Origin: Alectoria sarmentosa
Lineage: Eukaryota; Ascomycota; Lecanoromycetes; Lecanorales; Parmeliaceae
Assembly (NCBI GenBank): GCA_009733775.1
Contig: WOGZ01000001.1
Location: 336,629-400,628 of the forward strand
Direction of reading: 5' to 3'
Length of the DNA stretch: 64,000 nucleotides
Shown: one piece after another, positions 10,500-22,215 of the stretch
Position numbering within the stretch: position 1 is the stretch's first letter
Layout of the letters: each line of letters starts with the position of its first letter
The notes under the pieces: model-generated
Told to the model about the DNA's origin: nothing
The model's input: the letters and a program-made list of their open reading frames with translations, nothing else
Databases searched by the model: none
Position numbers and translations under genes: made by a program

Positions 10500-11711
10500 T
10501 TAGACGCCACTCTTCTCAGGCGGAACGTCCAGATTCCAATCAATGGCACCATCCTCCCCATATCTCTCCTTCAACCACGCGTTGGTCTTCTGGAAATGCC
10601 CACAATCATACTATAAAAACCCGTTAGCAAACCTCCACCATGCAACGGATCAAGGCAGGCACTCACAAATCCCCTAGGCGCACTCAAGGGACTCGGATGC
10701 ACACTCTGCAGCACGCAATGCCTCACTTTATCCAATTTGGCCACCCTCTTCGCCGCCGGGTTCCCCCACGCCAAAAACACCACGCCGTTCGTCCTCTTCT
10801 TCGCCACGATATCAATCACCTTCTGCGTGAACTTCTCCCATCCCTGATTAGCGTGGCTGTTCGCCTCGTGCGCTCTCACCGTCAGACACGTGTTCAGTAG
10901 TAAGACGCCACGGTCTGCCCAGGGGGTGAGCAAGCCTCCCTTCCTGGGGGGAGGTTCGAAGCTGTCGGGGTATTCTATCTTGAGGAGCTTGTAGATGTTC
11001 GCGAGGGACGGAGGCGCAGGGGTGGGAGGGCGGACGGAGAAGCAGAGGCCGTGGGCCTGATTCAGGCCGTGATAGGGATCTTGGCCCAGGATCACGCATT
11101 TGACCGTGTTCAGGGGCGTGTGACGCGACCTGGGTCTGCGGTCAGTAAAACGCCAATTGATACCCAGGGGGGGTCTCGTGTGTTGGTTCCCTGACGTACC
11201 ATGAGTACACGTCAGCCGCGGGAGGAAAGATCTTTATTCCGTTCTCGTGCTCTTTCTTCAGGAAACGCTTCAGATCGAGAAAGTCCTTGGTGACGATTTC
11301 GTCCTTCAGCTGGGACAGCCAGCTCTCATCCAGCGACGCAATCTCCAGCGCCAGCAAATCCCTTTGCTCAGCCGTGAGCTTCTCGACCCATTTCCCCTTG
11401 TCAAATTTTGACAATGGCGCCGCTGCTTCTGCTTCTGCTGCTGGTGCAGGGACCCCGGCGGCAGACGTGAAGATGGACGCGGTCGTTGCAGCCGTTGACG
11501 CAATGGACTTTTGAGAAGCGTCATCGAGCACAGCAGCAGCAGGAGGGGAAGAAGAAGGGATGGTCGAAGAGGCCGTGGATACAATGGCGGCGGCGGGCTT
11601 TGCCGTGCTGGACGGCGAGGAGAAGAAGGAGGTTATGGTGGCGTTTGCTTTGGGTTTCTTGGCGGCGGAGGTGGCAATGTCGCCGGCTTTGCGCTTGAGG
11701 GGGGTAGCCAT
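10500..11711 (-). CDS. UNG1: Uracil-DNA glycosylase
   Basis: Three exons (11200-11711, 10667-11129, 10500-10610) with introns of 70 and 56 bases give 361 residues. Family 1 UDGs remove uracil from DNA and start base-excision repair in nucleus and mitochondria. The water-activating motif GQDPYHG is present (catalytic Asp about residue 188), as are GVLLLNTCLTV, VVFLAWGNPA and the DNA-intercalation loop HPSPLSAPRGF (catalytic His about 315). The last exon ends CGHFQKTN...IDWNLD as in the family. The N-terminus carries ITSFF after a basic stretch (KRKAGDIATSAAKKPKA), resembling a PCNA-binding PIP box next to a nuclear signal, then a low-complexity Ala/Ser linker. Nothing is missing. Sequence upstream at 11823-11839 contains GACGCGCC and AACGCGCT, close to MCB/E2F-type boxes. 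Confidence 0.96.
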
Positions 11712-12122
11712 GGCGAAAGCGATTCCAATGAATCAATGGACCGGAGGAAAGGGGATTGGCCAAATGGAAAGCACTTTAGTTCGAGGATCGAGTGCTCTAA
11801 AAAAAAGTAGACGTGAGGTCGTGACGCGCCGAACGCGCTAGACAGCCCTGTCAAAACCCTAATCGTGAGTGACAGATGTCAGATCGAGGCTTATCCATTG
11901 TGATGCCTTCGCGTAAACGCTCTTGATGCTTCGAGTATTCGAACACATCTACCTACCCTGATATGGGAGTACTCATAGAGCGAAAAGATCGCGGGCAAGT
12001 AATTTGTTGTGAAACCAGGCTCTGAACACCATTGATACAATTACATCCGGGAACCTGGAGTCTTCCTCCGCGAACGCTTCAAAAGCAAGACTTGTCATAC
12101 GCATCACACAGACTTGTTGGGG
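11712..12122. other. Promoter region of UNG1 and 3' region of MCM4
   Basis: No gene. Two ACGCG-containing sites at 11823-11839, 112-128 bases upstream of the UNG1 ATG, are candidate cell-cycle boxes. Confidence 0.45.
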
Positions 12123-15100
12123 TCAAGCGACGCCAGTGACCCGCCTGATGTTCTTTCGTGGCCCTTCGCCTCCCACTATCACCTGACCTTCTTGCTCCAG
12201 ACTTCTTAATGCCTCTGCAAATTCCGTCCCTTCGACCTGCGCGCTACCCTGCTCACTGACTCGCCTGTACACTTCGCTGTATCGGGCTGATCCTCCCGAC
12301 CTCGTCATCTCGTCAAGCAAATCTGTTATGGCCTTCTTCAGGTCCGACTTGCGTCGCCTCTCACTTGCGCTGGTACCTTCGGTAAGGAGGCCCATATCGA
12401 TCAAGCCTGTTCTCGCATCTGTGGCAGCCTGCTTGAGCGCGGATTTAATCAACCGCACAGCTTCATGCACATCATTAGCGGTGACTTCCTCCGCCAGGCG
12501 CATCTTGGCATGTGCTTCTGCTAAGCGAATCATGGATTCGAGTTGACGTGTCGTGGCCGTGATGCGGCGCTCCGCGGCGCGTACATCTTCTCCAAGTTTA
12601 CGCATTTGCACGTAGGCAGAAACAAGTGCTTCTGAAGCGGCCTGAGTGATTTTAGGATGACATTTCGTACGTGCGTAGGAGATGTAGGAGGTCAAGAATT
12701 CGACGGGCTGGGAAAGATTTAGCGACTATGCATTGAGCTGGGGGAAGCTGCACTTACGAGGACTTCCTGAGCGTTTCCGTTTTCAGGTGTATCCTCAAGA
12801 TACATACCCACAAGATGTCGTGCCAGTCTTCGATCGTTTTGCTCGTCAATCTGATCAAGAACGAGGTAGACTAGATCAAATCGGGATAGCAGGGTTGGTG
12901 GAAGGTCAATGTTTTGCGGTACAGGAAGGTTTACGTTGTACTTGCTCCCAATTGGATTTGCGGAAGCGAGAATGCTGGTCCGAGCATTCAACGTGGTGAT
13001 TATGCCGGCTTTCGCAATGGAGACCGTCTGCTGCTCCATCACTTCGTGCAGGACTGAGCGAGTCGAATCTGACATCTTGTCGAACTCGTCGATGCAGCAA
13101 ACACCTCCGTCTGACAATACCAGAGCTCCAGATTCAAGGACGACCTGTCGTGTCTCGGGGTCTCGACTGATATAGGCTGTGAGACCGACGGCTGAAGATC
13201 CTTTACCGCTGGTGTACACTCCTCGAGGGGCAATTCTGTGGACGTACTTCAAGAGTTGGGACTTGGATGTCGAAGGATCACCGCAGAGCAGCACATTGAT
13301 ATCTCCTCGATACTTTGGGCTTCCTCCCTTTTCGAAAGATTTGTTTGTACCTCCGAACAATTGCAGCAGAATACCTTTCTTTACATCGTCCATCTCGTAA
13401 ACACTCGGTGCTAACGATCTTGCCAAAAGCTCATAGACGTCACCTCGGGCAGCGGTAGCTTTGATCTTTTGTTCCTCTTCTTCACTAATCTTTCGGGATT
13501 GTTCAACATCTCCTGCGATTTGTTCAGAGAGCTCCTGCTCAATCGTCGATACATCAATGCCCAGCCGCCTCTTGTCGACTTTCTGGATATGCAGAACATC
13601 AATGTACGTTTTGAACAAGGCCTTGATCGTCCGTTGCCTTGGATTTATACGGACTGGGTTGCTTCGGAAAATTCCAGTGACTTCAATGCGGTCACCAGCC
13701 TTGCAAACGTCGACGAGCTCCTCGTATGCGCACAGAGATACTGAGTGAGGCGTCTGGCCATCTGGCACGCTGTCCGGGGTCTCTTGAAGCTTGATCACTT
13801 GCTTATCCGCAAACTCACAACGATTATGCACAATCTGCATTGAATTCTGAGATTGGCAAGCTTGTCGAGGACATCTTGTCGGTTCGGCAATCTTTCCTCT
13901 ATCAAGGGAAACGTTGACCGCGTGATTGCAAACCTGGCATCGGAAGAAAGCTAGGTAATTTGTTAGTCTTCAAATTCTGGCGAGACTGTATTGGGTTTAT
14001 CTCACCCGTCTTCATGTCAGGTATGACTGGGGTAGTCCGTATGACAAGGCCTTTGATACTGACCATCTTGTCCATATCTACAGTCATGTCAGTACTGGAT
14101 GGCGTTAAATTTCCGCGCACACTTACCATTTGGGTTCAACTCTCTCATGTTCACAGAACTATCGAGTCCAAACGGTTTGACTTTGTATACCTTGGTCTCC
14201 GCTTCTTGTACCAAGTCCGGGATCAGTGACTGCTGCTCAACATGTCCGTTGGTCTCTGAGCTTGGTACTGCTGGCATAGAGCTATCGGGTCTTGGCTGTG
14301 CGCGCTGTAGCTGTTGCTCTGATCGCAGTCTGTTCATCTCTTCCTCGGCTTGATCCACAATAATATCCTTGATTGCTTGATCCATGAGCGGGACGATTTC
14401 ATGCGGATAAGCTTGCAATTGATGCCATAGCTTGATTGTGGATGGAAACGCTTTGAGATTTCGCACGTCTAGGTTGAGCCCCGTAACTCCCCATTGGCGC
14501 ATGTTGTTCAGCATTTCAACATACTCCCTCTCATTACCTCCGCTCCCAGGCTCAGAAGTTTCTTCCTCTGTAGCGCCATCGGCCCACATGCGGTACTTTT
14601 TTTGGTAGCCCAAAAGGAATTCCTTGAACGTAGACATCGTATCCTGGATGGAGATATTCGTTCCCCAAATGATTCTTGTAGATGAGCCTCCAATGGCATC
14701 GGCTTCTGATGTGTTAGGGTCAAGATTGGAAAAGGTGGCCGGATCGGAGGGAGCCCCATCTCGGACGGGCACGCCATTCTCGTCAACGAACAGTCGGCGG
14801 CGGCGGCTAGGGGTTGAACCAAAGACGTCGGAATGGATGTCTCCTCGTCTGGAGTTGTTGAGACCAGAAGTGCCAGGTGCAGATGATCTCGAAGATCGAA
14901 CGAACAGGCCGCTGCTGCTTGTGGGTATATCGGCGTGTCGGTCACCATTGGTGGCAGCTCGCGTGGGACTAGACGATGATGCGTAGCGGATTGGAGATGA
15001 ATCTGCGAAGTCAGCAGGTATTGTCTCTTGCAGGTTGCAAACTCACCGCGCGGCGGTGCTCGAGGAGTGCTGCCTGCAACAGAAACCTGCTTCAGAGGGG

Positions 15101-15260
15101 AGCTGATGTCCATGTTGGCATTTCCATTTGCGTTTCCGCTTGGCGCAGCTGGAGATGACTGGAAAAACAGCGGGGATGAAGAGGGCATATGTCGGCGTGT
15201 AGCTTGAGGCGTTGCTTGCACTGACGCTGGCCGCGATCGGCGAGGAGCGGGTGAAGACAT
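12123..15260 (-). CDS. MCM4: DNA replication licensing factor MCM4
   Basis: Five exons (15047-15260, 14127-15002, 14006-14077, 12758-13950, 12123-12707) with introns of 44-55 bases give 979 residues. MCM4 is one of six subunits of the replicative CMG helicase. An N-terminal Ser/Pro/Arg-rich tail, the usual target of DDK and CDK kinases, covers about residues 1-190. A C4 zinc finger (CQVCNHAV ... RCPRQAC) lies near 391-420. The AAA+ core has Walker A GDPSTSKSQLLKY near residue 609, Walker B CIDEFDKM, sensor 1 ILASANPIGS and the arginine-finger motif LLSRFDLVYL. The C-terminal winged helix (TDLLDEMTRSGG ... SLEQEGQVIVGG) is intact. The ATG at 15260 is preferred over upstream TTG in the same frame. 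Two MCB boxes stand 70-90 bases upstream, fitting G1/S control by an MBF-type factor. Confidence 0.97.
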
Positions 15261-15329
15261 CTTTCGCAAATGGGTTTTGGTAAAGGGTTGCGGAGGTCAA
15301 GGGTATCACAGTCCTTTGGACACGACTTG

Positions 15330-15349
15330 ACGCGTAAAGTGGAACGCGT
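15330..15349. promoter_or_regulatory. Two MCB (MluI cell-cycle) boxes upstream of MCM4
   Basis: ACGCGT occurs at 15330-15335 and again at 15344-15349, 70 and 84 bases upstream of the MCM4 ATG. ACGCGT is the core bound by the MBF complex (Mbp1/Swi6 in yeast, the related Cdc10 complex in fission yeast), which drives G1/S transcription of replication genes. The pairing and position are seen; the binding is inferred. The divergent epimerase gene starts 345 bases further on. Confidence 0.65.
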
Positions 15350-15694
15350 CTCGACGCCATTTTAGAGACAGCGCTAGTAGCAGCCCTAAACCTAAAGTCA
15401 GAAATACACTAATAATCTACATCATGTGACTCACTGCCATGCTTGGTACTCGCAAGTGCAATGTTCGACCAGGTCACGTAATCTCGCCTATTGAGATACA
15501 GTGTATTTGATTGGACGAAAGGCCTAGTGCGATCTGCACGTGACCTGCTAGATCATTGCATTTGCGAATATGCTCAGGCTCATTATTCCACCTTTGCTGG
15601 CGCTGTCCAGGACTTCCCTTGCAGACTGCACTGCAACTAACCCTGCAACGACGTTGGTCCGCAATTAGTCTACTCGAGGTCTCTTACCAACATC

Positions 15695-16812
15695 ATGTCG
15701 CCCAAAATCTTTGCGACAGGCACAGTGTGTTCCTCGCGCCTTTGTACCAGCTCTCTACCTCCATCTGATACCAATACAGACCGGGTATGTCGGCGGCGAT
15801 TTCCTCGTTCTTCTCCTTGAAACCCATCCGGAGTGGGCGACATCCATAGCATGCCTCGTTCGTGAACAAGCTCGAGGCGAGAGCCTAAAAGCCACATATC
15901 CCGACGTGCGACTAGTCTACGGTACGCTCGACGATACGGAAGTCCTCGAGAAGGAAACAGCGAAGGCTGAGATTGTGCTTCACTTCGCAAGCTCTGATCA
16001 CGTTGGAGCCGCTGAGGCTATTTCGAGGGGTTTGAGGAAAGGCGGAGGGTATTGGATACATACCAGTGGGACAGATATCCTGTTGTTGCAGCCGTCAGAA
16101 GATCACAAGGACGTCAAGACTTTCGACGATTGGGGTGGGATTAAGCAGTGCACAAGTCGTCCTGGTACGCTGAAACCAGTCCATTGAGAAGACAGCTACT
16201 GATAACAGAATTTGTTAAGATTCGGCTCCCCATCGTCCTGTTGACAAAGTAGTTCTTGCAGAAGCCGCCTCGTATTCAATCAAAACAGCCATCGTTTGCC
16301 CCTCTTTAATTTACGGAACAGGCCGCGGCCCGGGCAACCAACGCTCAATGCAAGCTTACGAGCTCAGTAGACTGGTTCTCGAACGCGGCGCAGGCTTCGT
16401 TATTGGCAATGAAGACTACATGTGGTTCAATGTACACATCTACGACCTTTCGCGTCTATATCTGTCGCTTCTTGAAGCAGCTGTTGCGGGTGGTGGCAAA
16501 GCGGGTTGGAATGACGAGGGCTACTATCTTGTTGAGAACGGTGAGCACAGATGGAATGACCTTGCGCAGGAGATTACGAACGAGGCATACAACCAAGGCT
16601 TTATCAAGTCTGTCGAGGCCAGAAGTCTTGAAGGTGAGGAACGAGACAAGCTCAAGGCAGTTGGCGTGGCGCTTTGGAACGTGAAGTCCAGAGCAAAGGC
16701 TATCCGGGCTACAAATTTGCTGGGCTGGAAACCTAGGGAAAGATCTTTGATAGACGAGATCCCAGATGTTGTGGGCAGCGAAGCCAAGCGGATTGGAATT
16801 GCGTCGGAATAG
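15695..16812 (+). CDS. NAD(P)-dependent epimerase/dehydratase (extended, atypical SDR family)
   Basis: Three exons (15695-15724, 15780-16164, 16220-16812), introns of 55 bases each, 335 residues. The first intron splits the nucleotide-binding loop: splicing creates MSPKIFATGTTGYVGGDF, the TGxxGYxGG Rossmann motif of extended SDRs. Further family marks are HTSGTD, CPSLIYGTGRGPGNQ and the substrate-side stretch NVHIYDLSRLYLSLLEAA, followed by a C-terminal helix with GWKPRE. The classical YxxxK is not obvious, as in the NmrA-like and atypical branch, so catalysis of a defined epimerisation is uncertain. It is divergent from MCM4, which need not imply co-function. Cytosolic; no targeting signal. 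The substrate is unknown. Confidence 0.88.
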
Positions 16813-17412
16813 AGCCTTGCTGTATCAAGAACTTCCAACTCGTTCATCTGGGATCCCATCCGTGCTTCATCTCCACTCTCGTTCTCTATCTTTTTCTCTG
16901 AGCGCGCGCTTCAGTCAAGTCAGGATGCGTGTCAGTGTGACAGTCGTCTTATTTCTTTCGCCGAAGGAGGATGCAACTGCTTTCACTTCCCCCAATATCT
17001 CATCTCCAGGTTAAGGCTGTCGTAGAGGTCACCCCGTCAGAAAATTACTTGAATCGATCATTTTTGAAGTCAGATTTATAAGAGCGTTGATAATACTCTC
17101 TATATAGTACTTCCGAGTACTTGGCTTGGCAGTTCTATGATAATTTAACAGTGTTACATGAGTCTCAAGGTTTTGTTTTGTAAAGGTATTTTTATGAGAA
17201 CTTGTGCATATGGGAATTGATTTGCTACCGTTACAAAAGTAAAACCGTAAAAATATATGAGGTAACGTAGATACTTCGGTAGCATAGAATTATTACTTCT
17301 CCTAACCTAATCTAGTTTAGATATAGTTTTTAAGACTCGTAGCCCTACGCTAAGGTACCTTTCAGCTTGTTGACCAACCCGCACGAACGCTTAATCTAAA
17401 CATATTTCCTCG
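16813..17412. other. Gene-free stretch, A+T-enriched at its end
   Basis: No gene supported. From about 17040 the sequence becomes noticeably A+T-richer, leading into the transporter relic. Confidence 0.4.
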
Positions 17413-17627
17413 TCGGTTATTCGGCGATATGTTTGGTCGAAAGACCGTCTTTCTCCTGACTGTCGTGCTCTTCACTATCTTTTCAATTTTCTGCGGCAGT
17501 GCGAATTCCATGGAGGGATTGTAAGGACCATTAGAAAGGCCAAAATTTCGACTTCTAGAAGACATCTCGTGCTGAAGAGGATCATACTCCGAGCTTTTCA
17601 AGGAATGGGCGGCTCTGGAGTGTACTC
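17413..17627 (+). pseudogene. Relic of a major facilitator superfamily transporter
   Basis: A short stretch encodes RLFGDMFGRKTVFLL, the MFS motif A (GDxxGRK) between membrane segments 2 and 3, then FCGSANSMEGL. A candidate intron (17521-17579, GTAAGG donor, weak acceptor) leads to IILRAFQGMGGSGVYS, the next conserved block of drug:H+ antiporters. Both parts are in register after splicing. No other part of a 450-550 residue transporter is visible on either side, so this is a fragment of about 50 codons. The order and spacing are what the family shows; the decay is inferred from absence of the rest. Confidence 0.65.
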
Positions 17628-18072
17628 GCACTTAACTCGCCCGCTCGCTAATGGCGAGTCAAGTCCGTGGCACGATTAGTCGTCGCTCCCGCCGCTAAAT
17701 AGGCTCATAGACGAGGGAAAGAAACACGCTAATTTTACACGTGTTCGTGGCTCTAACAGTATTACATACCCGTAGTCTTCGAAATAATTCATATTCAAGT
17801 AGAGTGCTGCCTCTGCAAAGACAATATAGTGTATCACTGGATCCCTACGAGCCCAAGGGGCTGCAAATTTGTTTCTGCAATCTTCTTCGATGTGGCATAC
17901 ATTTGTATGCGACTGGTGTCAGCAGGAGTCCCACCAGTCCTAATGGTACGTCATTTGGGGCTAGCGTTGCGCGCAACTTGCTGAGATGAGAATCTACGAG
18001 CGCTCCTAAGATTCTACATGACGATACTACTGCTGCCATTCCTAAACTTCTATTCTTCCCACTTTCTCCAAA
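17628..18072. other. Gene-free stretch before the esterase relic
   Basis: No gene supported. It may contain unrecognisable remains of the transporter. Confidence 0.35.
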
Positions 18073-20207
18073 ATGAAGTTTTCCCTTGCGAAATACGTCA
18101 ATTTGGCAGCAGTTGTCTCTGCTGCAACTCCAAGCTACAAAAGCACAGCGTTCGATGGTCTTTTGAGCAAGCGGCAGACTACCATAGATCAGTCGTCCTC
18201 CAGTCTGGTCGTCGATCTGGGCTATGACCAATATTGGCCAATGTGTCGACAGGGCTGCATACATGGAAAGGGTAAGGAACCATACGGTCTGTCATGGATT
18301 CGAGTGGTAATCCCGAAAATTCCAGAATCCGCTACGCTGCGCCTCCCACGGGCCCTCTACGTTGGCAGCCTCCCCAAGCACCGTCGGTAGATCGTAGCCA
18401 AATATAGCGTGGAGACACGTTACCACAGAATTGCCCCTAAAGCCCATAGGCACCTTTTGCAAGTGGCTTCAACTTCACGGGAAACGAAGAGTGCTTGTTC
18501 TTGAGCGTATATGCTCCGCCGAACGCGACTGGTCTGCCAGTTTTGGTGTGGATCCATGGTGGCGGGTACGGCCAGGGACAAGGAAACTTGGATATGAGTC
18601 CTATTGTTAATGCAAATGGAAATAAGTTCGTTGCTGTGGCGATTCAGTATCGTGTAAGTGCTTCACTAATCGAACACGAGGCTAAAGGAACTGATTCAAG
18701 AAAGCAATTTGATAATCAATCGGTAGCTGGGAGCTTTTGAAATTTTGTCGTCAGACGAGGTCATGCGGTACGGAGCCGTCAATGCCGGCTTTCTTGATCA
18801 GACGTTCGCGCTGCAGTGGGTCCAGACTTATATTGGATTATTCGGCGGAAATGCGAGCCAGGTCACGATCAGTGGGGAGAGTGCTGGAGCTGGGTCTGTT
18901 ATGTTGCAGTCTATGGCTTTTGGAGGTCATCTTGGCGATTCGCTCTTCAGCAATGTCAGTGAGCCCTCACGCGATGAGGTTGCTTTGGGTCTAACCGCAA
19001 ACCAGGGCATTGCTGCATCCCCATATCTGCCGATGCAGTATGGATACGCCGACTTTGTACCCTCACAGTCATTTTATGCCTTCGCTTCAGCGCTAGGCTG
19101 TTTTGGGCCTCCAGCGTTACCGCAGAGCAACACTAGCGCTTCGATCTTCCAATGCCTTGTCGGTAAGGACACCGAGACTCTGCAGAATACCAGCGCCACA
19201 ATCTCCGGTTCTTCAAGACATGGCACTTGGGCCTTTTTAACTGTGACAGATGGTGTCGTCATTCAGCAGCTTCCGAGCCAGCAGTTACTGAAGAAGCAAG
19301 TCAATGGAAATCGTATACTTGTTGGGGTGAGTAGTCATTGCGAAAAGAATGATTATTAGCTGACAGTCTGCAGAACAACGCGAACGAAGGTCCATCCTTC
19401 ACTCCGCAGAACATTGTAACGGAAGACAATTTCGTAACATTCCTTCGCAACTTTTACCCGCTCTTCACCGAGGATGATATTTCTCGGGCTTTACTTTACT
19501 ATTCTTCAACCAATGCCTCGGTAGACATGAGTACACCCGGATTTGCCACAAGCGGGAAAAGTACACCCACCGCACTGAACGAGAGTACTTTTGGCACAGG
19601 CCAGCAGCAACGCGCAGACGTGAGCACGATTTGCCGTCAACATTTTGAACCGATGAGTTGCCTCAGTGAATTGCGACAGCGCTGATGTCCTTTTTAGAAT
19701 GTCTACGCAGAAACGACCTTCGTCTGCCCTTCCTACTGGCTCGCCGAAGCCTTCACGAACAACAACCGCGTCGCTTACAAATACCAATACTCCGTCGTCG
19801 GCGCCTTGCATGGATCCGACATAACATCCTACTTTGGTCCTCCAACGCCCAACCAAGGCCCCGACTTCAACAAAGCGTTCATGACCATCTGGGGCAACTT
19901 CATCACGCAAAACAACCCTTCCATCTCCGCTTCGATAGCGAACGGCGTCAACGGAACGGGCAACGGGCTGGCCGCGACCGATTTCCCGGCGTGGAGTCTG
20001 CGCAATCCGCTGTAGTTGAATCTGAATGAGACGGGAGGACAGGCGTATTCGAGCACGAGCTTTAGCCCGCAGGCGCCGAATATTATCGAGTTTGAGGAAC
20101 CGGGGTTGGTGAATGATTTCAGCGTGGTGGATGCTTATTCATGGGAAGGGGGAAGGGGTGTGCGATGTGATTTTTGGAGAAGTGTGGGGGCGATTGTCCC
20201 GGAGTGA
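18073..20207 (+). pseudogene. Secreted type-B carboxylesterase/lipase, pseudogene
   Basis: Begins with a signal-peptide-like MKFSLAKYVNLAAVVSAATP. The type-B esterase family is recognisable throughout: IRYAAPPTGPLRW, EECLFLSVYAPP, the oxyanion region VLVWIHGGGYGQGQGN, the nucleophile elbow TISGESAGAGS and a likely catalytic His in GALHGSD. Introns 18654-18726, 19327-19373 and 19620-19697 still join frames. In the conserved frame there are stops TAG 18405, TAA 18438, TAG 18447 and TAG 20013; homology resumes directly after each, and at least the later three fall where a Gln would fit (CP*SP*APF, NPL*LNLNETGG). The N-terminal frame does not join properly to the rest. One Gly codon in the LGAFGFLSS motif now reads Glu. 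Family members hydrolyse carboxyl esters outside the cell; this copy is almost certainly dead. Confidence 0.85.
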
Positions 20208-20940
20208 ATCATGTATGTAGGCAGCGTTGGCCGCCAACCGAGTTACCCCATCTCGAGACTTGTATATGCTGCCAGTTCCTGATTCGTTCCTGCTTGTCAG
20301 CAAGTAGGATATGTATGAACAACGGTGATGTGAGTGATGTGTAAGATGGATGATTCTGTCTCAGGATTCTCCTGGGGGATGTTTTCGAGCCAATACTATT
20401 GGAGTGGTATAGCCGACTTGCGCATAGGTCATAGCTGAGACATGGCTGGAAACCCGAATTTCGACACCGCTCGAGTATTGGGGGCGACCCGCTGTGCAAA
20501 GACACTGTAGTAACATGGGAAGGTTAGCCGAGGCTAGGTCCTGCTACTGTACTGTGAGACGACCAAACATAATTGGCACGACCGAGCTCATAAATACAAC
20601 TACACCCTTGTTGATCGAGTTCCACTTCCACTGGTTTTTTCTTCGACCCTGCGCATCATCTCACAGTCTTCTTGTCCTTGATCGTCCAGAACTGATCTCG
20701 TCATGTCTGATCGAGAGAAAAAATACATATGACGCCTTTCTGCAAGCTTTCAGCTTTGGCAGCCTTCCGATATCATGCACACGTCTGTTATTCATTCAAA
20801 GGCCTGTTGAAATAGGTAGCTGGGAAACGTTTCTCTGCTTCTGGGTAGATTGCAGCTTCGGAAACAATTTGCGAGCCTCATATTTGCTCTAGACAGGCCC
20901 ACTTGTCTGAAGGAGAGACACTCTCGCTCCTTTCCAAATA
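20208..20940. other. Intergenic region
   Basis: No gene supported; presumed promoter of the lipase at its right end. Confidence 0.45.
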
Positions 20941-22215
20941 ATGGAGTCACTACCAGATGGTGTAGCAGAAATCCTTGACTTTGAGATGTCCAATTGGGCA
21001 CATGGGTCCGTCGTCAATGATCCTTTTTACGATGCCCCTAAAGAAGCTGTGCATTCTCCACCGGGAACGCTCCTGAAGATAGAGAGAGATACGGACACGA
21101 CCAAATACTTGATACCTCCAACTGCCGCCTTGTCTCGCTTCGTCTACCAATCGGAAACCCTGACAGGCTCAAAGGTTCCAGTGTCTGGATACGTGCTCTG
21201 GCCTTATTCTCCTCGATCTCAGCCGGACGGCTATCCCGTTGTCGCGTGGGCTCACGGCACCAGTGGATTTGATGCCAACGCCGCTCCTTCTCACCACAAG
21301 AATCTTTGGCAACACTTTTTAGCTCCCTATCAGATCGCGCTTCAGGGTTACGTTGTCGTGGCAACCGACTACGCTGGGCTCGGTATCAAAAAATACCCGT
21401 CAGGCCAACCTATCGTTCACGAGTATCTTGCGTCTCCCAGCCAAGCCAAAGATGTAGTACATTCAGTCACAGCAGCCCGAGCAGCGTTCCCAGAACTGTC
21501 GATAAATTTTGTTGTCATTGGCCACTCTCAGGGAGGGGGGGCAGCTTGGTCGGTCGCGCAGAGAGCAGCTCTGACATCGGTCCCTGGCTACCTTGGAGCT
21601 GTTGCTGTTTCCCCCTACGCAAATTTACTTGAAGAGCAGAATGAATTTTCCAAAGTACTTGCAGCGGCCATGTGTCCTGGACTGGCTTCTGTTTCCCCCG
21701 AATTCAGTCCTGGAGACTTGCTTACCGCCGATGGTGAAAAGCGGCTCGACATGGTGCACCAAACGGGTGCTGCGATAAGCAGTGCAGTTGCTCTTCTGTC
21801 CGGCGTGGACTTTCTCAAGCCAAATTGGAAGGAGAACACGCATTTCCTGCAATATCAGACTTTGACCTCGAATGGAGGCAAGGCGATCAACGGCCCCCTA
21901 CTCGTTACCCACGGCAAATCGGATCCGGTTCTGAGCGTCGCAGTAGTCGAAAATGCTGTAAAAAGGACGGCCGACCTGTTTCCGTCCTCTCAGGTTGAGT
22001 ATGCGTCGTTGCCCAATGTCACACACGTGTCTGCCCTGGCAGCGTCTCAACGATTGTGGATGGATTGGATTGGAGACAGATTCGCGGGACGAGTGGTCGA
22101 GTCAACTTGCCATTCTCATGAGCTCGCTTGCGCGAGGCCGGACGATTCTCGGCAAAGTGATCAGAACTGGTATCTTGAGTCTGCAACTCAGCCATATCAT
22201 GCGCCGGGATCATGA
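20941..22215 (+). CDS. LIP-family (secretory lipase type) alpha/beta hydrolase
   Basis: Single-exon 424-residue protein, ATG at 20941. It shows the fungal secretory-lipase pattern: AWAHGTSGF (oxyanion), VVVATDYAGLG, the nucleophile elbow VIGHSQGGGAAW with Ser about residue 196, LVTHGKSDPVLSV providing the acid, and LPNVTHVSALA providing the His. The catalytic triad is therefore complete. Secretory lipases of this family normally start with a signal peptide; here the N-terminus (MESLPDGVAEILDFEMSNWA) is not hydrophobic, so the protein may be intracellular, or an upstream exon was missed. The C-terminus is extended past the usual end by about 40 polar residues. Substrate: acyl esters; specificity unknown. 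It stands between two hydrolytic/oxidative genes, one of them dead. Confidence 0.88.
   Translation: MESLPDGVAEILDFEMSNWAHGSVVNDPFYDAPKEAVHSPPGTLLKIERDTDTTKYLIPPTAALSRFVYQSETLTGSKVPVSGYVLWPYSPRSQPDGYPVVAWAHGTSGFDANAAPSHHKNLWQHFLAPYQIALQGYVVVATDYAGLGIKKYPSGQPIVHEYLASPSQAKDVVHSVTAARAAFPELSINFVVIGHSQGGGAAWSVAQRAALTSVPGYLGAVAVSPYANLLEEQNEFSKVLAAAMCPGLASVSPEFSPGDLLTADGEKRLDMVHQTGAAISSAVALLSGVDFLKPNWKENTHFLQYQTLTSNGGKAINGPLLVTHGKSDPVLSVAVVENAVKRTADLFPSSQVEYASLPNVTHVSALAASQRLWMDWIGDRFAGRVVESTCHSHELACARPDDSRQSDQNWYLESATQPYHAPGS

Noticed and set aside
18405..20015. Stop-codon reassignment to Gln as an explanation of the TAG/TAA codons in the esterase
   Set aside because: Intact neighbours end with TAG and TAA in the normal way (methyltransferase TAG, UNG1 TAA), so the stops are mutations.
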